Shown: positions 9,270-18,390 of the stretch, in pieces
Layout of the letters: every line of letters starts with the position of its first letter
How positions within the stretch are numbered: position 1 is the first letter of the stretch
Assembly (NCBI RefSeq): GCF_902497625.1
Contig: NZ_CABVGX010000002.1
Location: 124,001-188,000 of the forward strand
Source: Pseudomonas fluorescens
Lineage (GTDB): Bacteria > Pseudomonadota > Gammaproteobacteria > Pseudomonadales > Pseudomonadaceae
Reading direction: 5' to 3'
Length of the DNA: 64,000 nucleotides
Notes under the pieces: generated by a model
Database searches by the model: none
What the model was told of the DNA's origin: nothing
Seen by the model: only the letters and a program-made list of their open reading frames with translations
Translations under genes and position numbers: made by a program

Positions 9270-10892
9270 ATGTCTATTTTCGAACAGGACCTGGCCCCGT
9301 TGCCGGTCAATCACATGGCGCTCTCGCCGCTGAGTTTCATCGAGCGCACGGCCTCGGTCTACGGTGATTACCCAGCCGTCATTCACGGCTCGCTGCGCCG
9401 CAACTGGCGGGACACCTACGAGCGTTGTCGGCGCCTGGCCAGCGCCCTCGACAGCCGTGGCATCAAAAAAGGCGACACGGTGGCGGTGATGCTGCCGAAC
9501 ATCCCGGCGATGCTTGAAGCGCACTTCGGCGTGCCGATGATCGGTGCGGTGCTCAATACCCTCAATGTGCGTCTGGATGCGCAGGCGATTGCGTTCATGC
9601 TCGAACACGGCGAGGCCAAAGTGCTGATCGCCGATCGTGAATTTCACGACGTGGTTCGCGCAGCACTGGCGCTGCTGGAAAATCCGCCTTGGGTGATCGA
9701 CGTGGACGATCCGGAGTACGGCGAAGGCAGCGCGCTCAGCGATCTGGACTATGAAGCGTTACTGACCGAGGGCGATCCGCACTTCGCCTGGCAATGGCCC
9801 GATGACGAGTGGCAAGCCATCTCGCTCAACTACACCTCGGGCACCACCGGCAATCCGAAGGGCGTGATCTACCATCACCGCGGCGCTTACCTGAATGCGC
9901 TCGGCAACCAGATGACCTGGGCGATGGGCAATCATCCGGTGTACTTGTGGACGTTGCCGATGTTCCACTGCAACGGCTGGTGCTACCCGTGGACGGTCAC
10001 CGCGCTGGCCGGTACACACGTGTTTTTGCGCCGCGTCGAGCCGCTGCACATTCTGGCGTTGATTCGTGAGCACCGGGTCAGCCACCTGTGCGGCGCGCCC
10101 ATCGTGCTCAACGCGCTGGTCAATCTGCCGCAGACGGTCAAAACGCTGATCGAGCACCCAGTCGATGCCATGGTGGCCGGCGCAGCACCGCCGGCGAAAG
10201 TGATTGGCGCGGTGGAGGAAATGGGCATCAAGGTCACTCATGTGTACGGGCTCACCGAGGTCTACGGGCCGGTGACGGTATGCGCATGGCATGGCGAGTG
10301 GGATGAAAAGCCGCTCGACGAGCGCGCCAGGATCAAGTCGCGCCAGGGTGTGCGTTATCCGACGCTGGAAGGCTTGATGGTGGCCGATCCGCAAACCCTG
10401 CAACCGGTGCCGAGCAACGGGCTCACCATTGGCGAAATTTTCATGCGCGGCAACACGGTGATGAAGGGGTATCTGAAGAACCCGCAAGCGACTCGCGAGG
10501 CTTTTGCTGGCGGCTGGTTTCACACAGGCGACCTGGCGGTCAGGCATCCGGACGGCTATGTCGAAATCAAGGACCGCCTCAAAGACATCATCATTTCCGG
10601 TGGCGAGAATATTTCCACCATCGAGGTCGAAGATGTTCTCTATCGCCATCCGGCTGTGCTGGAAGCGGCAGTGGTCGCCCGCCCGGACGAGAAATGGGGA
10701 GAAACACCGTGTGCCTTCATCACCCTCAAGGTCGACAGCGCCGTCACTTGCGAGGCTGACATCATTCGGTTCTGTCGTGAGCATCTGGCCGGTTTCAAAT
10801 TGCCCAAAACCGTGGTGTTCCGCGAGTTGCCGAAAACCTCGACAGGCAAGATCCAGAAGTATTTGCTGCGCGATTGGGCCAAGGCGCTATGA
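9270..10892 (+). CDS. AMP-forming acyl-CoA synthetase
   Basis: The 540-residue adenylate-forming enzyme shows the P-loop YTSGTTGNPKGV (residues about 188-199), the A5 motif YGLTEVYGP, the A7/A8 segment WFHTGDLAVRHPDGYVEIKDRLKD and the C-terminal catalytic lysine motif KTSTGKIQK. It would activate a medium or branched carboxylic acid to its CoA thioester, as in the fadD/methylmercaptopropionate ligase branch. I chose ATG 9270 because an ACAGGGA ribosome site lies just upstream; an in-frame start at 9222 has none. It is the last gene of the TetR-controlled cluster. Confidence 0.9.
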   Translation: MSIFEQDLAPLPVNHMALSPLSFIERTASVYGDYPAVIHGSLRRNWRDTYERCRRLASALDSRGIKKGDTVAVMLPNIPAMLEAHFGVPMIGAVLNTLNVRLDAQAIAFMLEHGEAKVLIADREFHDVVRAALALLENPPWVIDVDDPEYGEGSALSDLDYEALLTEGDPHFAWQWPDDEWQAISLNYTSGTTGNPKGVIYHHRGAYLNALGNQMTWAMGNHPVYLWTLPMFHCNGWCYPWTVTALAGTHVFLRRVEPLHILALIREHRVSHLCGAPIVLNALVNLPQTVKTLIEHPVDAMVAGAAPPAKVIGAVEEMGIKVTHVYGLTEVYGPVTVCAWHGEWDEKPLDERARIKSRQGVRYPTLEGLMVADPQTLQPVPSNGLTIGEIFMRGNTVMKGYLKNPQATREAFAGGWFHTGDLAVRHPDGYVEIKDRLKDIIISGGENISTIEVEDVLYRHPAVLEAAVVARPDEKWGETPCAFITLKVDSAVTCEADIIRFCREHLAGFKLPKTVVFRELPKTSTGKIQKYLLRDWAKAL

Positions 10893-10958
10893 GGTTGTGG
10901 CGGCCCGTGCCTGGGCATTGTGCGCCGCGTCGGGCGATCCAGTGATGCGCCAGTGCCT

Positions 10959-11411
10959 TCAGACCGGCGCCTTCAGAAACCGCCGCTCATGATCGGGCTC
11001 AGGCAGGAGGCAGGTGTCGTACTTTCCGAAAATCCGATAACGATTCAGCGCGATGCGGTCGTAGCACCAGTCGCGTATTACGCGGGGAAAGCAGCGCAGA
11101 AGTTTCAGCGCCGACCAGGCAGCAGGCAGTTGGTCGATGATTTCAAAAAAGGCCTCCGAGCGCACCCAATAGTGCTGATCGCGAATCACCGCCATGGTGT
11201 CGAACTCATCCAGCGGCAACCCGGCCCAGGCCAGCAGTGCCTGCCCCTCAGGCGATTGCACTGTCGCCATTCGCACCCGCTGCTGGGGATCATGACGGAT
11301 CAGCAATCTCGCCCAGGCATTGCACAGCTTGCACACGCCGTCGAACAGGACCACGGTCTCGCCTGGCTTGAGCATTGGCGCGCGGAAGGGGCGGGTGAGG
11401 GATGTGGGCAT
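10959..11411 (-). CDS. DCC family thiol-disulfide oxidoreductase-like protein (DUF393)
   Basis: This 150-residue cytosolic protein carries the family signature DGVCKLCNAW near residues 24-33, a CxxC motif for which the DCC family is named, and the following RHDPQQRVRMATVQS strand-helix. The fold is thioredoxin-like and redox activity is presumed, but substrates are not established. An internal ATG at residue 13 could also be used. It is a single gene, convergent with the acyl-CoA ligase. Confidence 0.85.
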   Translation of the reverse strand: MPTSLTRPFRAPMLKPGETVVLFDGVCKLCNAWARLLIRHDPQQRVRMATVQSPEGQALLAWAGLPLDEFDTMAVIRDQHYWVRSEAFFEIIDQLPAAWSALKLLRCFPRVIRDWCYDRIALNRYRIFGKYDTCLLPEPDHERRFLKAPV

Positions 11412-11491
11412 GAACGTTGATCCACAATGAACGGGGTTCCCGGATCATACCCACTAACCCCCTGAACGTCTGTTCAGGATCGCATTGACTC

Positions 11492-11917
11492 CTAGGCCGC
11501 AGGCAGTGCGGCAATCGCCTCGACCTCCACCAGCATGCCGTCCAGCGCCAGCCGCGGGACCGCGATCAGTGTGCCGGTGGGCAGGTGCGATCCCCACGCC
11601 CGTTTTGCCTCAGTTGCCCATTCGGCGAGGCGGGATTCGGAGTGATCGACCACCAGTATGGTGAGTTTGTACACGTCGTTGAGCGTAGCGCCGGCCGCCG
11701 CGAGGCCGATCTCGACGTTGGCGAGCGTTTGCCGCACTTGCTCCGCGAAGCCTGGCGCGAGGTAGCCCTCGCGGTCCTGCCCGCCCTGGCCGGCGAGGTG
11801 CACGATGCGCGCATTGAGGGGGACTTGAGCGACATGCGAATAGGCGTTGTCCGTCGGGTCGTACAGGCCGGCAGGGTTGGACAGGGTTAACGCGGGCGAG
11901 GAAATTTGTGAAGGCAT
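11492..11917 (-). CDS. RidA family protein
   Basis: The 141-residue protein belongs to the YjgF/YER057c/RidA family of trimeric enamine/imine deaminases (RVHLAG-like core, ANVEIGLAAAGATLNDVYKL, final VEVEAIA). Family members hydrolyse reactive 2-aminoacrylate-type intermediates or act in degradation pathways. ATG 11917 is preferred to 11947 because GGAGAG sits 6 bases before it. Between it and the soxR gene is a SoxR-type operator with a 19-bp spacer promoter, so it is probably induced by redox-cycling compounds. Confidence 0.88.
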   Translation of the reverse strand: MPSQISSPALTLSNPAGLYDPTDNAYSHVAQVPLNARIVHLAGQGGQDREGYLAPGFAEQVRQTLANVEIGLAAAGATLNDVYKLTILVVDHSESRLAEWATEAKRAWGSHLPTGTLIAVPRLALDGMLVEVEAIAALPAA

Positions 11918-11945
11918 GAACGACTCTCCAAGTGATTGAAGTTGC

Positions 11946-11976
11946 ATCGTCAGACCTTAACTTTTGTTTAGGTCAA
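11946..11976 (-). promoter_or_regulatory. SoxR-type promoter with palindromic operator
   Basis: On the minus strand TTGACC (11976-11971) and GACGAT (11951-11946) are separated by exactly 19 bp, the long spacer typical of MerR/SoxR-activated promoters. The spacer overlaps a near-perfect palindrome at 11953-11974 (half-site GACCT-T-AAC, one mismatch between arms). soxR lies directly upstream and ridA downstream. This is a sequence reading; binding is untested. Confidence 0.65.
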
Positions 11977-12006
11977 GCCCGTCTTTGCCGAACGTGTGTT
12001 TGCCAC

Positions 12007-12456
12007 TTAATCACGCTCCAGCAGGCCGGCGCCCGGACCTTGCTCACCCCACTTATCCGCAGGATTTCGCAGAGGGCAGTCTTCCAGCGACAGACAACCG
12101 CAGCCGATGCAGCCATCCAGCTCATCGCGAAGACGCGTAAGCATGACGATGCGATTGTTGAGGTTGTCTCGCCACTGCGACGAGATATCGCGCCATTGCC
12201 CGGCCGACAGTTTACTGTCCGATGGGTACGCATCCAGCGCCTGCTTGATCTCCTTGAGCGGAATTCCGGCGCGCTGCGCGACCTTGATCACGGCGACGTA
12301 TCTGAGCACGTGCGCCGGAAACTGGCGCTGATTGCCGCTGGTGCGGACGCTGGCGATCAACCCTTTCCTCTCGTAGAAGTGCAGTGTAGAAACAGCCACC
12401 CCGGCGCGCCGTGCGACCTCACCGACCGACAGCATTCTCAAGTTGTTCACGGCCAT
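12007..12456 (-). CDS. soxR: Redox-sensitive transcriptional activator SoxR
   Basis: The 149-residue MerR-family regulator has the N-terminal winged helix ([20 protein letters not shown]), a dimerisation helix, and the SoxR cluster [12 protein letters not shown] (Cys-x2-Cys-x-Cys-x5-Cys) near residues 117-128, which ligates the [2Fe-2S] sensor. Oxidation or nitrosylation of the cluster untwists the target promoter. In Pseudomonas SoxR responds mainly to phenazines and other redox-cyclers. GGAG lies 7 bases before the ATG. The nearest recognisable target is ridA, downstream on the same strand. Confidence 0.95.
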   Translation of the reverse strand: MAVNNLRMLSVGEVARRAGVAVSTLHFYERKGLIASVRTSGNQRQFPAHVLRYVAVIKVAQRAGIPLKEIKQALDAYPSDSKLSAGQWRDISSQWRDNLNNRIVMLTRLRDELDGCIGCGCLSLEDCPLRNPADKWGEQGPGAGLLERD

Positions 12457-12635
12457 ATTCGCTCCAGCCTCTATCCATCAAAGTCGTGTCAGGGCCGGTA
12501 GCCTACCAGCCGCGCACCGCAATCCACGATATCGCGCATGTTCTGCACTGAGTACTCACGATTCCAGTTGAACTAAAAACTGACCAGCAAGTCAGGATAT
12601 GGAACTGCACACATCCCATTCAGAGGAAACCCGAC

Positions 12636-12872
12636 ATGCATGATTACACCGTGGAATACCTGTTTAACGGCGAACCGCGCGAGCATACCTTCGAGCTTGA
12701 AGACACTGAGCTGCCTGTTCATGAGGCTGCGATGCATCTGCTGCAGCTGCATTTCGGCGACAGCGAAAACAGCCTGATCATGCCCAATGCAGACGCAACG
12801 CCGGAAGAGATCGTGGAGCAGGCCGAGTTGGTTGGTTTGACGCAGATTGAGGTTGTCGATCAAGTGATTTGA
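12636..12872 (+). CDS. Conserved small acidic protein of unknown function
   Basis: This 78-residue, strongly acidic soluble protein (MHDYTVEYLFNGEPREHTF start) is preceded by AGAGGA 8 bases before the ATG. It has a predicted beta-strand pair followed by helices, and no cysteine, membrane or signal segment. I do not recognise the family. Codon use matches neighbours, so it is likely a real gene. It lies between soxR and a sugar dehydrogenase but is separated from the latter by a long inverted repeat. Confidence 0.7.
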   Translation: MHDYTVEYLFNGEPREHTFELEDTELPVHEAAMHLLQLHFGDSENSLIMPNADATPEEIVEQAELVGLTQIEVVDQVI

Positions 12873-12902
12873 CGATGCGTAACTGACCACGCAACCAATG
12901 AC

Positions 12903-12952
12903 TTCTTGTCCAGAGAAACGTAATCTCGCCCATTCGTTTCTCTAGACAAGAA
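12903..12952. promoter_or_regulatory. 18-bp inverted repeat upstream of the sugar dehydrogenase
   Basis: TTCTTGTC-c-AGAGAAACG (12903-12920) and its mirror CGTTTCTCT-a-GACAAGAA (12935-12952) match at 17 of 18 positions with a 14-base loop. The right arm ends 18 bases before the ATG at 12971. No T-run follows on either strand, so an operator or a leader hairpin is more likely than a terminator. Confidence 0.6.
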
Positions 12953-12970
12953 AAACAACAGGAGTCATTG

Positions 12971-13897
12971 ATGCAACCGATCCGTCTCGGTCTGGTGGGT
13001 TACGGCAAGATTGCCCAAGATCAACACGTGCCCGCCATCAAGGCCAATCCCGCTTTTGACCTGGTGGCTGTCGCGACGCAAGGGCAGCCCTGCGCTGGCG
13101 TGGAAAATTTTCACTCGCTGACCGAGCTGCTTGCAAGCGGTCCGCACGTGGATGCAATTGCGTTCTGTACGCCGCCGCAAGGGCGATTTGCCTTGGTGCA
13201 ACAAGCGTTGGCGGCGGGCAAGCACGTGCTGGTCGAAAAACCACCGTGCGCCACGCTCGGTGAAGCGATGGCGTTGGTGGATCAGGTCGCGCAGCAGGGT
13301 GTCAGCGGGTTGTTCGCCTGGCATTCGCGCTATGCGCCGGGCATCGCTGCCGCCCGTGACTGGCTGGCCGGCCGCACATTGCAGAGCGTGCAGATCGACT
13401 GGAAGGAGGACGTGCGCAAGTGGCACCCTGGCCAGGCGTGGATCTGGCAGCCGGGTGGTCTGGGGGTTTTCGACCCGGGCATCAATGCGCTGTCGATTGT
13501 TACTCATTTGCTAGCGTTGCCGCTGTTTGTCGAGGCGGCAGAGTTGCGTGTCCCCGACAATTGTCAGTCGCCGATTGCTGCATCGATCAAAATGTCGGAT
13601 GCGCAGCACCTGGAAGTGCTCGCCGAGTTCGATTTTGATCATGGTCACGACGAGCTTTGGAGCATCGAGATCCGCTGCAGCGAAGGGGTTTTGCGACTGG
13701 ATAATGGTGGCGCGCTGTTGAGTATTGATGGGGTTCGTCAGGCTGTATCGGAGGAGGGCGAGTACGCGGCGGTGTATCGGCATTTTGAGCAGTTGATTGC
13801 CGATGGGGTCAGTGACCTGGATTTGCAGCCGTTGCGGTTGGTGGCGGACAGTTTTTTTGTGGGGAGTCGGGTTTTGGTTGCACCGTTTTTTGATTGA
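12971..13897 (+). CDS. D-galactose/L-arabinose 1-dehydrogenase (Gfo/Idh/MocA family)
   Basis: The 308-residue NAD(P)-dependent enzyme has the N-terminal Rossmann motif LGLVGYGKIAQDQH (residues 5-18), the EKPP catalytic-lysine motif and WKEDVRKWHPGQ/GGLGVFDPGINALS. These are shared with the characterised L-arabinose 1-dehydrogenase of Azospirillum and the galactose dehydrogenase of P. fluorescens. It oxidises the aldopyranose to the aldonolactone, the first step of the non-phosphorylative route. ATG 12971 has GGAG 6 bases upstream; the in-frame TTG at 12968 does not. No other pathway gene adjoins it. Confidence 0.88.
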   Translation: MQPIRLGLVGYGKIAQDQHVPAIKANPAFDLVAVATQGQPCAGVENFHSLTELLASGPHVDAIAFCTPPQGRFALVQQALAAGKHVLVEKPPCATLGEAMALVDQVAQQGVSGLFAWHSRYAPGIAAARDWLAGRTLQSVQIDWKEDVRKWHPGQAWIWQPGGLGVFDPGINALSIVTHLLALPLFVEAAELRVPDNCQSPIAASIKMSDAQHLEVLAEFDFDHGHDELWSIEIRCSEGVLRLDNGGALLSIDGVRQAVSEEGEYAAVYRHFEQLIADGVSDLDLQPLRLVADSFFVGSRVLVAPFFD

Positions 13898-13903
13898 TCG
13901 CAA

Positions 13904-14000
13904 CCCTGTAGCAGCTGGCGAAGCCTGCGTCCTGCAGTTAATGATCGTTCCCTAGCTCCGCGTGGGAACGTTTCCCGGGACGCTCCGCGTCGCTATCTGC
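13904..14000. repeat. REP-like elements in the intergenic region
   Basis: The 265-bp gap holds one copy of the TAGCAGCTGGCGAAGCCTGC unit that forms the large array at 59436. It is followed by an imperfect inverted repeat (GTTCCC...GGGAAC around 13947-13969). The rest up to 14162 is AT-rich and may hold the promoter of the next gene, but I see no clear consensus. Confidence 0.6.
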
Positions 14001-14162
14001 GACGCCGTAAATGACTAACACCCTCGAAACTTGTCACACTTACCCATAAATCAAAAAAAACCCATTGAAAAAAACTCCCATAAGCTTTAAACGGGATGTT
14101 CACTGGCACTCTGCTGGCAAATCATAAAATAGCATCGCCAGTCTCTGGCTCCGGGAGCGTTG

Positions 14163-17060
14163 ATGAGTGTTTGTCCATTGACGGACTCAGCGCCGCGATC
14201 GAACGATTGCGAGGTTGCTGCATCTCAAGCGAAAGGGAATCTGGGCAGGGTCGGCATGGCTTACGCTGGCAACGAAGAAACGGTTGAACTCCTGCTGGAC
14301 TCGGCACGAAACTGGGTCCACACCACCGCATGGGTGGTGTATCGCGCCGGTGAACAAATGCATTTGATGGGGCAGGGCGATCCGCGCATGCAGTGGCCGT
14401 CCAGCATCACCAATGAAGCGTTTGAAGGTTTTTGCCAGTCCCGCTCATTGCATCGCTGGCCGACTGGCACTGGCGAAACCGTGCTGGGCTGGCTACTCGC
14501 CCCCCTCGACGATGCAGCGGAACCGGCGCTCGCCGGGTTTGCCCAGCGCCTGGGCATTCAGGTGCAGACCAACACCCTGGCCCGCGCGCAAATCACCCAG
14601 CGTGTGCTTTATGAAATCACCTACCTGGCCAGTTCGACCCGCGATCGCTCTGTGTTTCTGGTCGGCGTTCATCGGCTGCTGGCCAGCCTGATCGATGCCG
14701 AGAACTTCTACCTCGCGCTGTACGACCCGCACACCGGCAAGATCGATTATCCGTATTACGTCGACATCATCGACGTTGACGCCGTGGAGTCCGAACATTA
14801 CGAATACCTTGACCCGACGCATCTGTCGCTGACCGCGCAAGTGCTGACTACCGGCCAGCCTTTGCTGATCGACGCGGCGGGCATCTGCGCGGCACAGGAC
14901 GAAGGACGTTTTCACTGCGTGGGTGACCGTCCCGAGTTCTGGATGGGCGCGCCGTTGAAGAATGCCTCGGACGATGTGTTCGGCATGCTGGCGATGCAGG
15001 TTTACGACGTTTCCCGCACCTACAGCGCCGAAGACCGCGCGCTTTTTCTGGTGGTGGCGCGCCACGTTGCCATGGCGCTCGACCGTATCCTGCACCGTGC
15101 CGACCTGGAAGCAACGGTGCTGCGCCGCACCCTCGAGTTGTCGGCACTCAACGACGCCCTGCGCCAGGAAGTCGCCGACCGCCAGCGCGCCGAACATTTG
15201 CAGAGCACGCTGTTTCAGATCGCCGAACTGTCCAGTCAGCCAGGCGACATGACCGAACTGTTTCGGACCCTGCATGGCATCGTCGGCGAGTTGTTGTTCG
15301 CGCAAAACTTCTACATCGCGCTGTTCGACGAAGCGACCGGGGAGGTGACCTTTCCTTATTACGTCGATGAGCGTCTGACCACTTGCCCGGCCGCGCGGCG
15401 TGGCCGTCGAGGCCTGACCGAGTACATCATCCGTCAGCGTCGGCCTTGCCTGATCGATGTTGCCGAGGCTGAGCGGTTGTCTGCACTCGGAGAAATCCAG
15501 CTGGCCGACGAGCACGTCCGATCCTATTCATGGCTGGGCATCCCGCTGTTCGAAGACGATGCCGTGCGTGGCGTTCTGGCGGTACAAAGCTATACCTCGC
15601 AGGTGCGCTACACGTTGCGTGACCAGGAATTGCTGACGTTCGTGTCGCGTCATATCGACACCGCGTTGTCCCGGCGCACGGCTGCCGAAGCGATTCACGC
15701 CGCCAACCTCAAGCTTGAGGCGCGAGTGCAGAGCCGAACCCGTGAACTCGATCACGTCAATGCACGGCTGCAGCACGAAAACTTTCACGATGCGCTGACC
15801 GGATTGCCCAATCGCACCTACTTGCAACAACGCCTTGATCTGGCCTGGGCGCAGTTCGGCAGCGACGGCGGGCATCTGGCAGTGATGTTCATCGACCTTG
15901 ACCGCTTCAAGATGGTTAATGACAGCCTTGGCCATCATTTTGGCGACCTGCTGTTGCGGCAGGCGGCACATCGTTTGCGCGGTTGTCTGCGCGAAACCGA
16001 CATGCTCGCACGCCTTGGCGGCGACGAGTTTGCCGTGCTCGCACCGGCGGCGCCACTGGAGTCGGTGGTCGAGATTGCCGAGCGGATTCTGGTCGCCTTC
16101 GATCTGCCGTTCCTTATCAATGGCCACGAAGTGTTTTCGTCCTGCAGCATCGGTATTGTGGGTGCCGATAGTCAATTCCATGACGAACCAGCCGATTTAC
16201 TGCGCGACGCCGATGCTGCCATGTATCGGGTCAAGAGTGCCGGGCGCGACAGTTACGCAGTGTTCAATCAGGAAGTGCGCCGCGAGGTGTCCGATCAGGT
16301 CGAGCGAGAGGGGGCGTTGCGCAACGCGCTGAAACGCACTGACGAACTGCTGCCGTATTTCCAGCCGATTGTCAGCGTAGACAGCGGTGAATTGCTCGCC
16401 CTGGAAGCGTTGATCCGTTGGCATCAACCGGGTGGCCGGGTAATCGCACCGGGTGAGTTTTTGCCGGATGTCGAGGGTTTGCGGCTGATCGGTCGGCTGG
16501 ATCTGTACATGCTCAACAGCATTGCCGAAATTCTGGCCCTGCCCGAACACGCCGACTGGCCGCCGGTGCACGTCAATTGCTCCAGCTACAGCATGACCCG
16601 TGCGGATTTCGCCAGTGACGTGCTGGCCCTGCTGGCCCGGCATGATGTCGCGCCAGCGCGGATCTGCCTGGAGTTGACTGAAGGCGCGCTGGTTGCCGAA
16701 CCGGCGATGGCCCGGCTGACCATGCAGCAATTGGCTGACAACGGCATGTCGGTGGTGCTCGATGATTTCGGCGCAGGTTTCTCTTCCCTCAGCTATGTGC
16801 ACCAATACCGCTTCAGCGGCTTGAAAATCGACAAGTCCTTCATCTTCGAACTGACCACCAGCGCCCGCAGCCGCGCAATCGTGCGGGCGATTGTGCGCAT
16901 GGCCGAATCGCTGGACCTGAGTGTGGTGGCCGAGGGCGTTGAAGACGAAGAGACGCTGATTTTGCTGCGCGAAATGGGCGCCGGGCAGGCTCAGGGTTAT
17001 TACTTCGCCAAGCCGATGGGGTTGCAGGCGCTCCTGGCGACGTCGTTGCTGACTCGCTGA
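14163..17060 (+). CDS. GAF-GAF-GGDEF-EAL bifunctional cyclic-di-GMP protein
   Basis: The 965-residue cytosolic signalling protein has two GAF domains (about residues 150-310 and 360-510) joined by a coiled coil. They are followed by a diguanylate cyclase domain with intact GGDEF (about 619-623) and a phosphodiesterase domain with intact EAL (748-750). Further catalytic features of the EAL domain, such as ELTE and DDFGAGFSS, are present, so both activities are possible. The GAF domains probably bind a small ligand that sets the balance. GGGAG precedes ATG 14163; the gene has no operon partner. Confidence 0.92.
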   Translation: MSVCPLTDSAPRSNDCEVAASQAKGNLGRVGMAYAGNEETVELLLDSARNWVHTTAWVVYRAGEQMHLMGQGDPRMQWPSSITNEAFEGFCQSRSLHRWPTGTGETVLGWLLAPLDDAAEPALAGFAQRLGIQVQTNTLARAQITQRVLYEITYLASSTRDRSVFLVGVHRLLASLIDAENFYLALYDPHTGKIDYPYYVDIIDVDAVESEHYEYLDPTHLSLTAQVLTTGQPLLIDAAGICAAQDEGRFHCVGDRPEFWMGAPLKNASDDVFGMLAMQVYDVSRTYSAEDRALFLVVARHVAMALDRILHRADLEATVLRRTLELSALNDALRQEVADRQRAEHLQSTLFQIAELSSQPGDMTELFRTLHGIVGELLFAQNFYIALFDEATGEVTFPYYVDERLTTCPAARRGRRGLTEYIIRQRRPCLIDVAEAERLSALGEIQLADEHVRSYSWLGIPLFEDDAVRGVLAVQSYTSQVRYTLRDQELLTFVSRHIDTALSRRTAAEAIHAANLKLEARVQSRTRELDHVNARLQHENFHDALTGLPNRTYLQQRLDLAWAQFGSDGGHLAVMFIDLDRFKMVNDSLGHHFGDLLLRQAAHRLRGCLRETDMLARLGGDEFAVLAPAAPLESVVEIAERILVAFDLPFLINGHEVFSSCSIGIVGADSQFHDEPADLLRDADAAMYRVKSAGRDSYAVFNQEVRREVSDQVEREGALRNALKRTDELLPYFQPIVSVDSGELLALEALIRWHQPGGRVIAPGEFLPDVEGLRLIGRLDLYMLNSIAEILALPEHADWPPVHVNCSSYSMTRADFASDVLALLARHDVAPARICLELTEGALVAEPAMARLTMQQLADNGMSVVLDDFGAGFSSLSYVHQYRFSGLKIDKSFIFELTTSARSRAIVRAIVRMAESLDLSVVAEGVEDEETLILLREMGAGQAQGYYFAKPMGLQALLATSLLTR

Positions 17061-17241
17061 GCCCAGAGGGTTCTGTGCAGGTACGCAGAAATCATGTCCG
17101 CCGTGAAATTGCAGGAGCTGGCTTGCCAGCGATGGCGTGGGTCAGTCGAAAAATCATTCACCAGTTGAATCCGGCTCAAGCTCCATGGACCATAGCCCGC
17201 CTGTGCTGTCGCCCTACGCACCACGTCAAAAGGACATACCG

Positions 17242-17970
17242 TTGAACCAACACACATTGTCATTGCGCCTGGAACGGGTGGCGGCGCATGTGCCTGCCGG
17301 TGCGCGGCTGGCCGATATCGGCTCGGATCATGGTTATTTGCCGGTGGCGTTAATGCGCCGGGGCGTCATCGCCGCGGCGGTGGCGGGGGAGGTGGCTTTG
17401 ACGCCTTTCCACGCGGCCGAACGCACGGTGCGCGACAACGGTCTCACCCAGCAAATCAGCGTTAGGCTGGCCGATGGTCTGGCGGCAATCGAGCCGGGCG
17501 ACGGGATTACCGCCATCACCGTTTGTGGCATGGGTGGCGAAACCATTCGCGACCTGCTGGAGAGCGGCAAGGCGCGCCTCAGCGGGCGCGAACGCCTGAT
17601 CCTGCAGCCCAACGGCGGCGAACCACCCTTGCGCCATTGGTTGATGGACAACGGTTACCGCATCCTCTGTGAGGAACTGTTGCGGGAAAATCGTTTCGAT
17701 TACGAGATCATCGTCGCTGAATACCTCGGGACCGTGGATTACAGCCCTGAGCAGTTGTACTTCGGACCCTTGCAGATGCAGGCACGCAGCGCAGTGTTCC
17801 TCGACAAGTGGCAACGCCGATTGCGCGAGAAACAGAAAACCCTGATCCATTTGGGCCGCGCGCGGCAGGCGATACCCGAAGAGAAGGTGCAGGAACTCTC
17901 TCAGGAAGTCCGGTGGATCAGTGAGCTGCTGGGCACCATCGACCATTCAGTCCTGCACGGGCATTGCTAG
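17242..17970 (+). CDS. TrmK-like tRNA (adenine22-N1)-methyltransferase
   Basis: The roughly 242-residue class I SAM-dependent methyltransferase has the family motif ADIGSDHGYLPVALMRRG near its N terminus, then VCGMGGETIRDLLESG and LILQPNGGEPPLRHWL, all typical of the TrmK/YqfN family. Gram-positive TrmK modifies A22 of tRNA-Ser; targets in Pseudomonas are not established to my knowledge. TTG 17242 is chosen because AAGGA sits 8 bases upstream and homology begins there. ATG 17185 or 17137 would give a non-conserved extension. Confidence 0.82.
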   Translation: MNQHTLSLRLERVAAHVPAGARLADIGSDHGYLPVALMRRGVIAAAVAGEVALTPFHAAERTVRDNGLTQQISVRLADGLAAIEPGDGITAITVCGMGGETIRDLLESGKARLSGRERLILQPNGGEPPLRHWLMDNGYRILCEELLRENRFDYEIIVAEYLGTVDYSPEQLYFGPLQMQARSAVFLDKWQRRLREKQKTLIHLGRARQAIPEEKVQELSQEVRWISELLGTIDHSVLHGHC

Positions 17971-18203
17971 AGCCACGTGTTCACCACACGCCGATCAAGT
18001 TCCTCCCAATCAGCCATGCCCAACACTCGCATGGTATTCAAACCACGCAGATAGCCACGCAACTGATTGGCGGTTGCTCGAGCCAGCTCAGGGTCAGGGC
18101 TGTGTTCGCTCAGCAACACGTCTTCGTATTGAGTCAGGTACTCGGCAACCCGCTCGCGAAATTCGGGCAGGACAGCGTCGCGGATCAGGTCAAACGTTCT
18201 CAA
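17967..18203 (-). CDS. Small helical protein of unknown function
   Basis: This 78-residue protein begins at TTG 18203, with GAGGA 7 bases upstream. The longer in-frame reading from 18338 lacks a ribosome site and would add residues with no pattern. The product is charged and predicted mostly helical (FDLIRDAVLPEFRERV; LARATANQLRGYLRGLN). Its last codons meet the trmK-like stop (overlap 4 bases, convergent). Family not recognised. Confidence 0.6.
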   Translation of the reverse strand: MRTFDLIRDAVLPEFRERVAEYLTQYEDVLLSEHSPDPELARATANQLRGYLRGLNTMRVLGMADWEELDRRVVNTWL

Positions 18204-18390
18204 GGAGGGATCCTCGTTTGTCTTTTGTGATGGAGTGCGCAGTCGCCGGTGCGCAGCGCAACTATCGTTAGAGATAATAGTGACCATTACCAAACACAAG
18301 TTCTGCTTTGTCGGTAATAACCGGAAAATCACCTCCATCGAACAGGCGACTCAAGCTTTGAGTCGAAACCTTCTTTGCAGGATGAAACCA

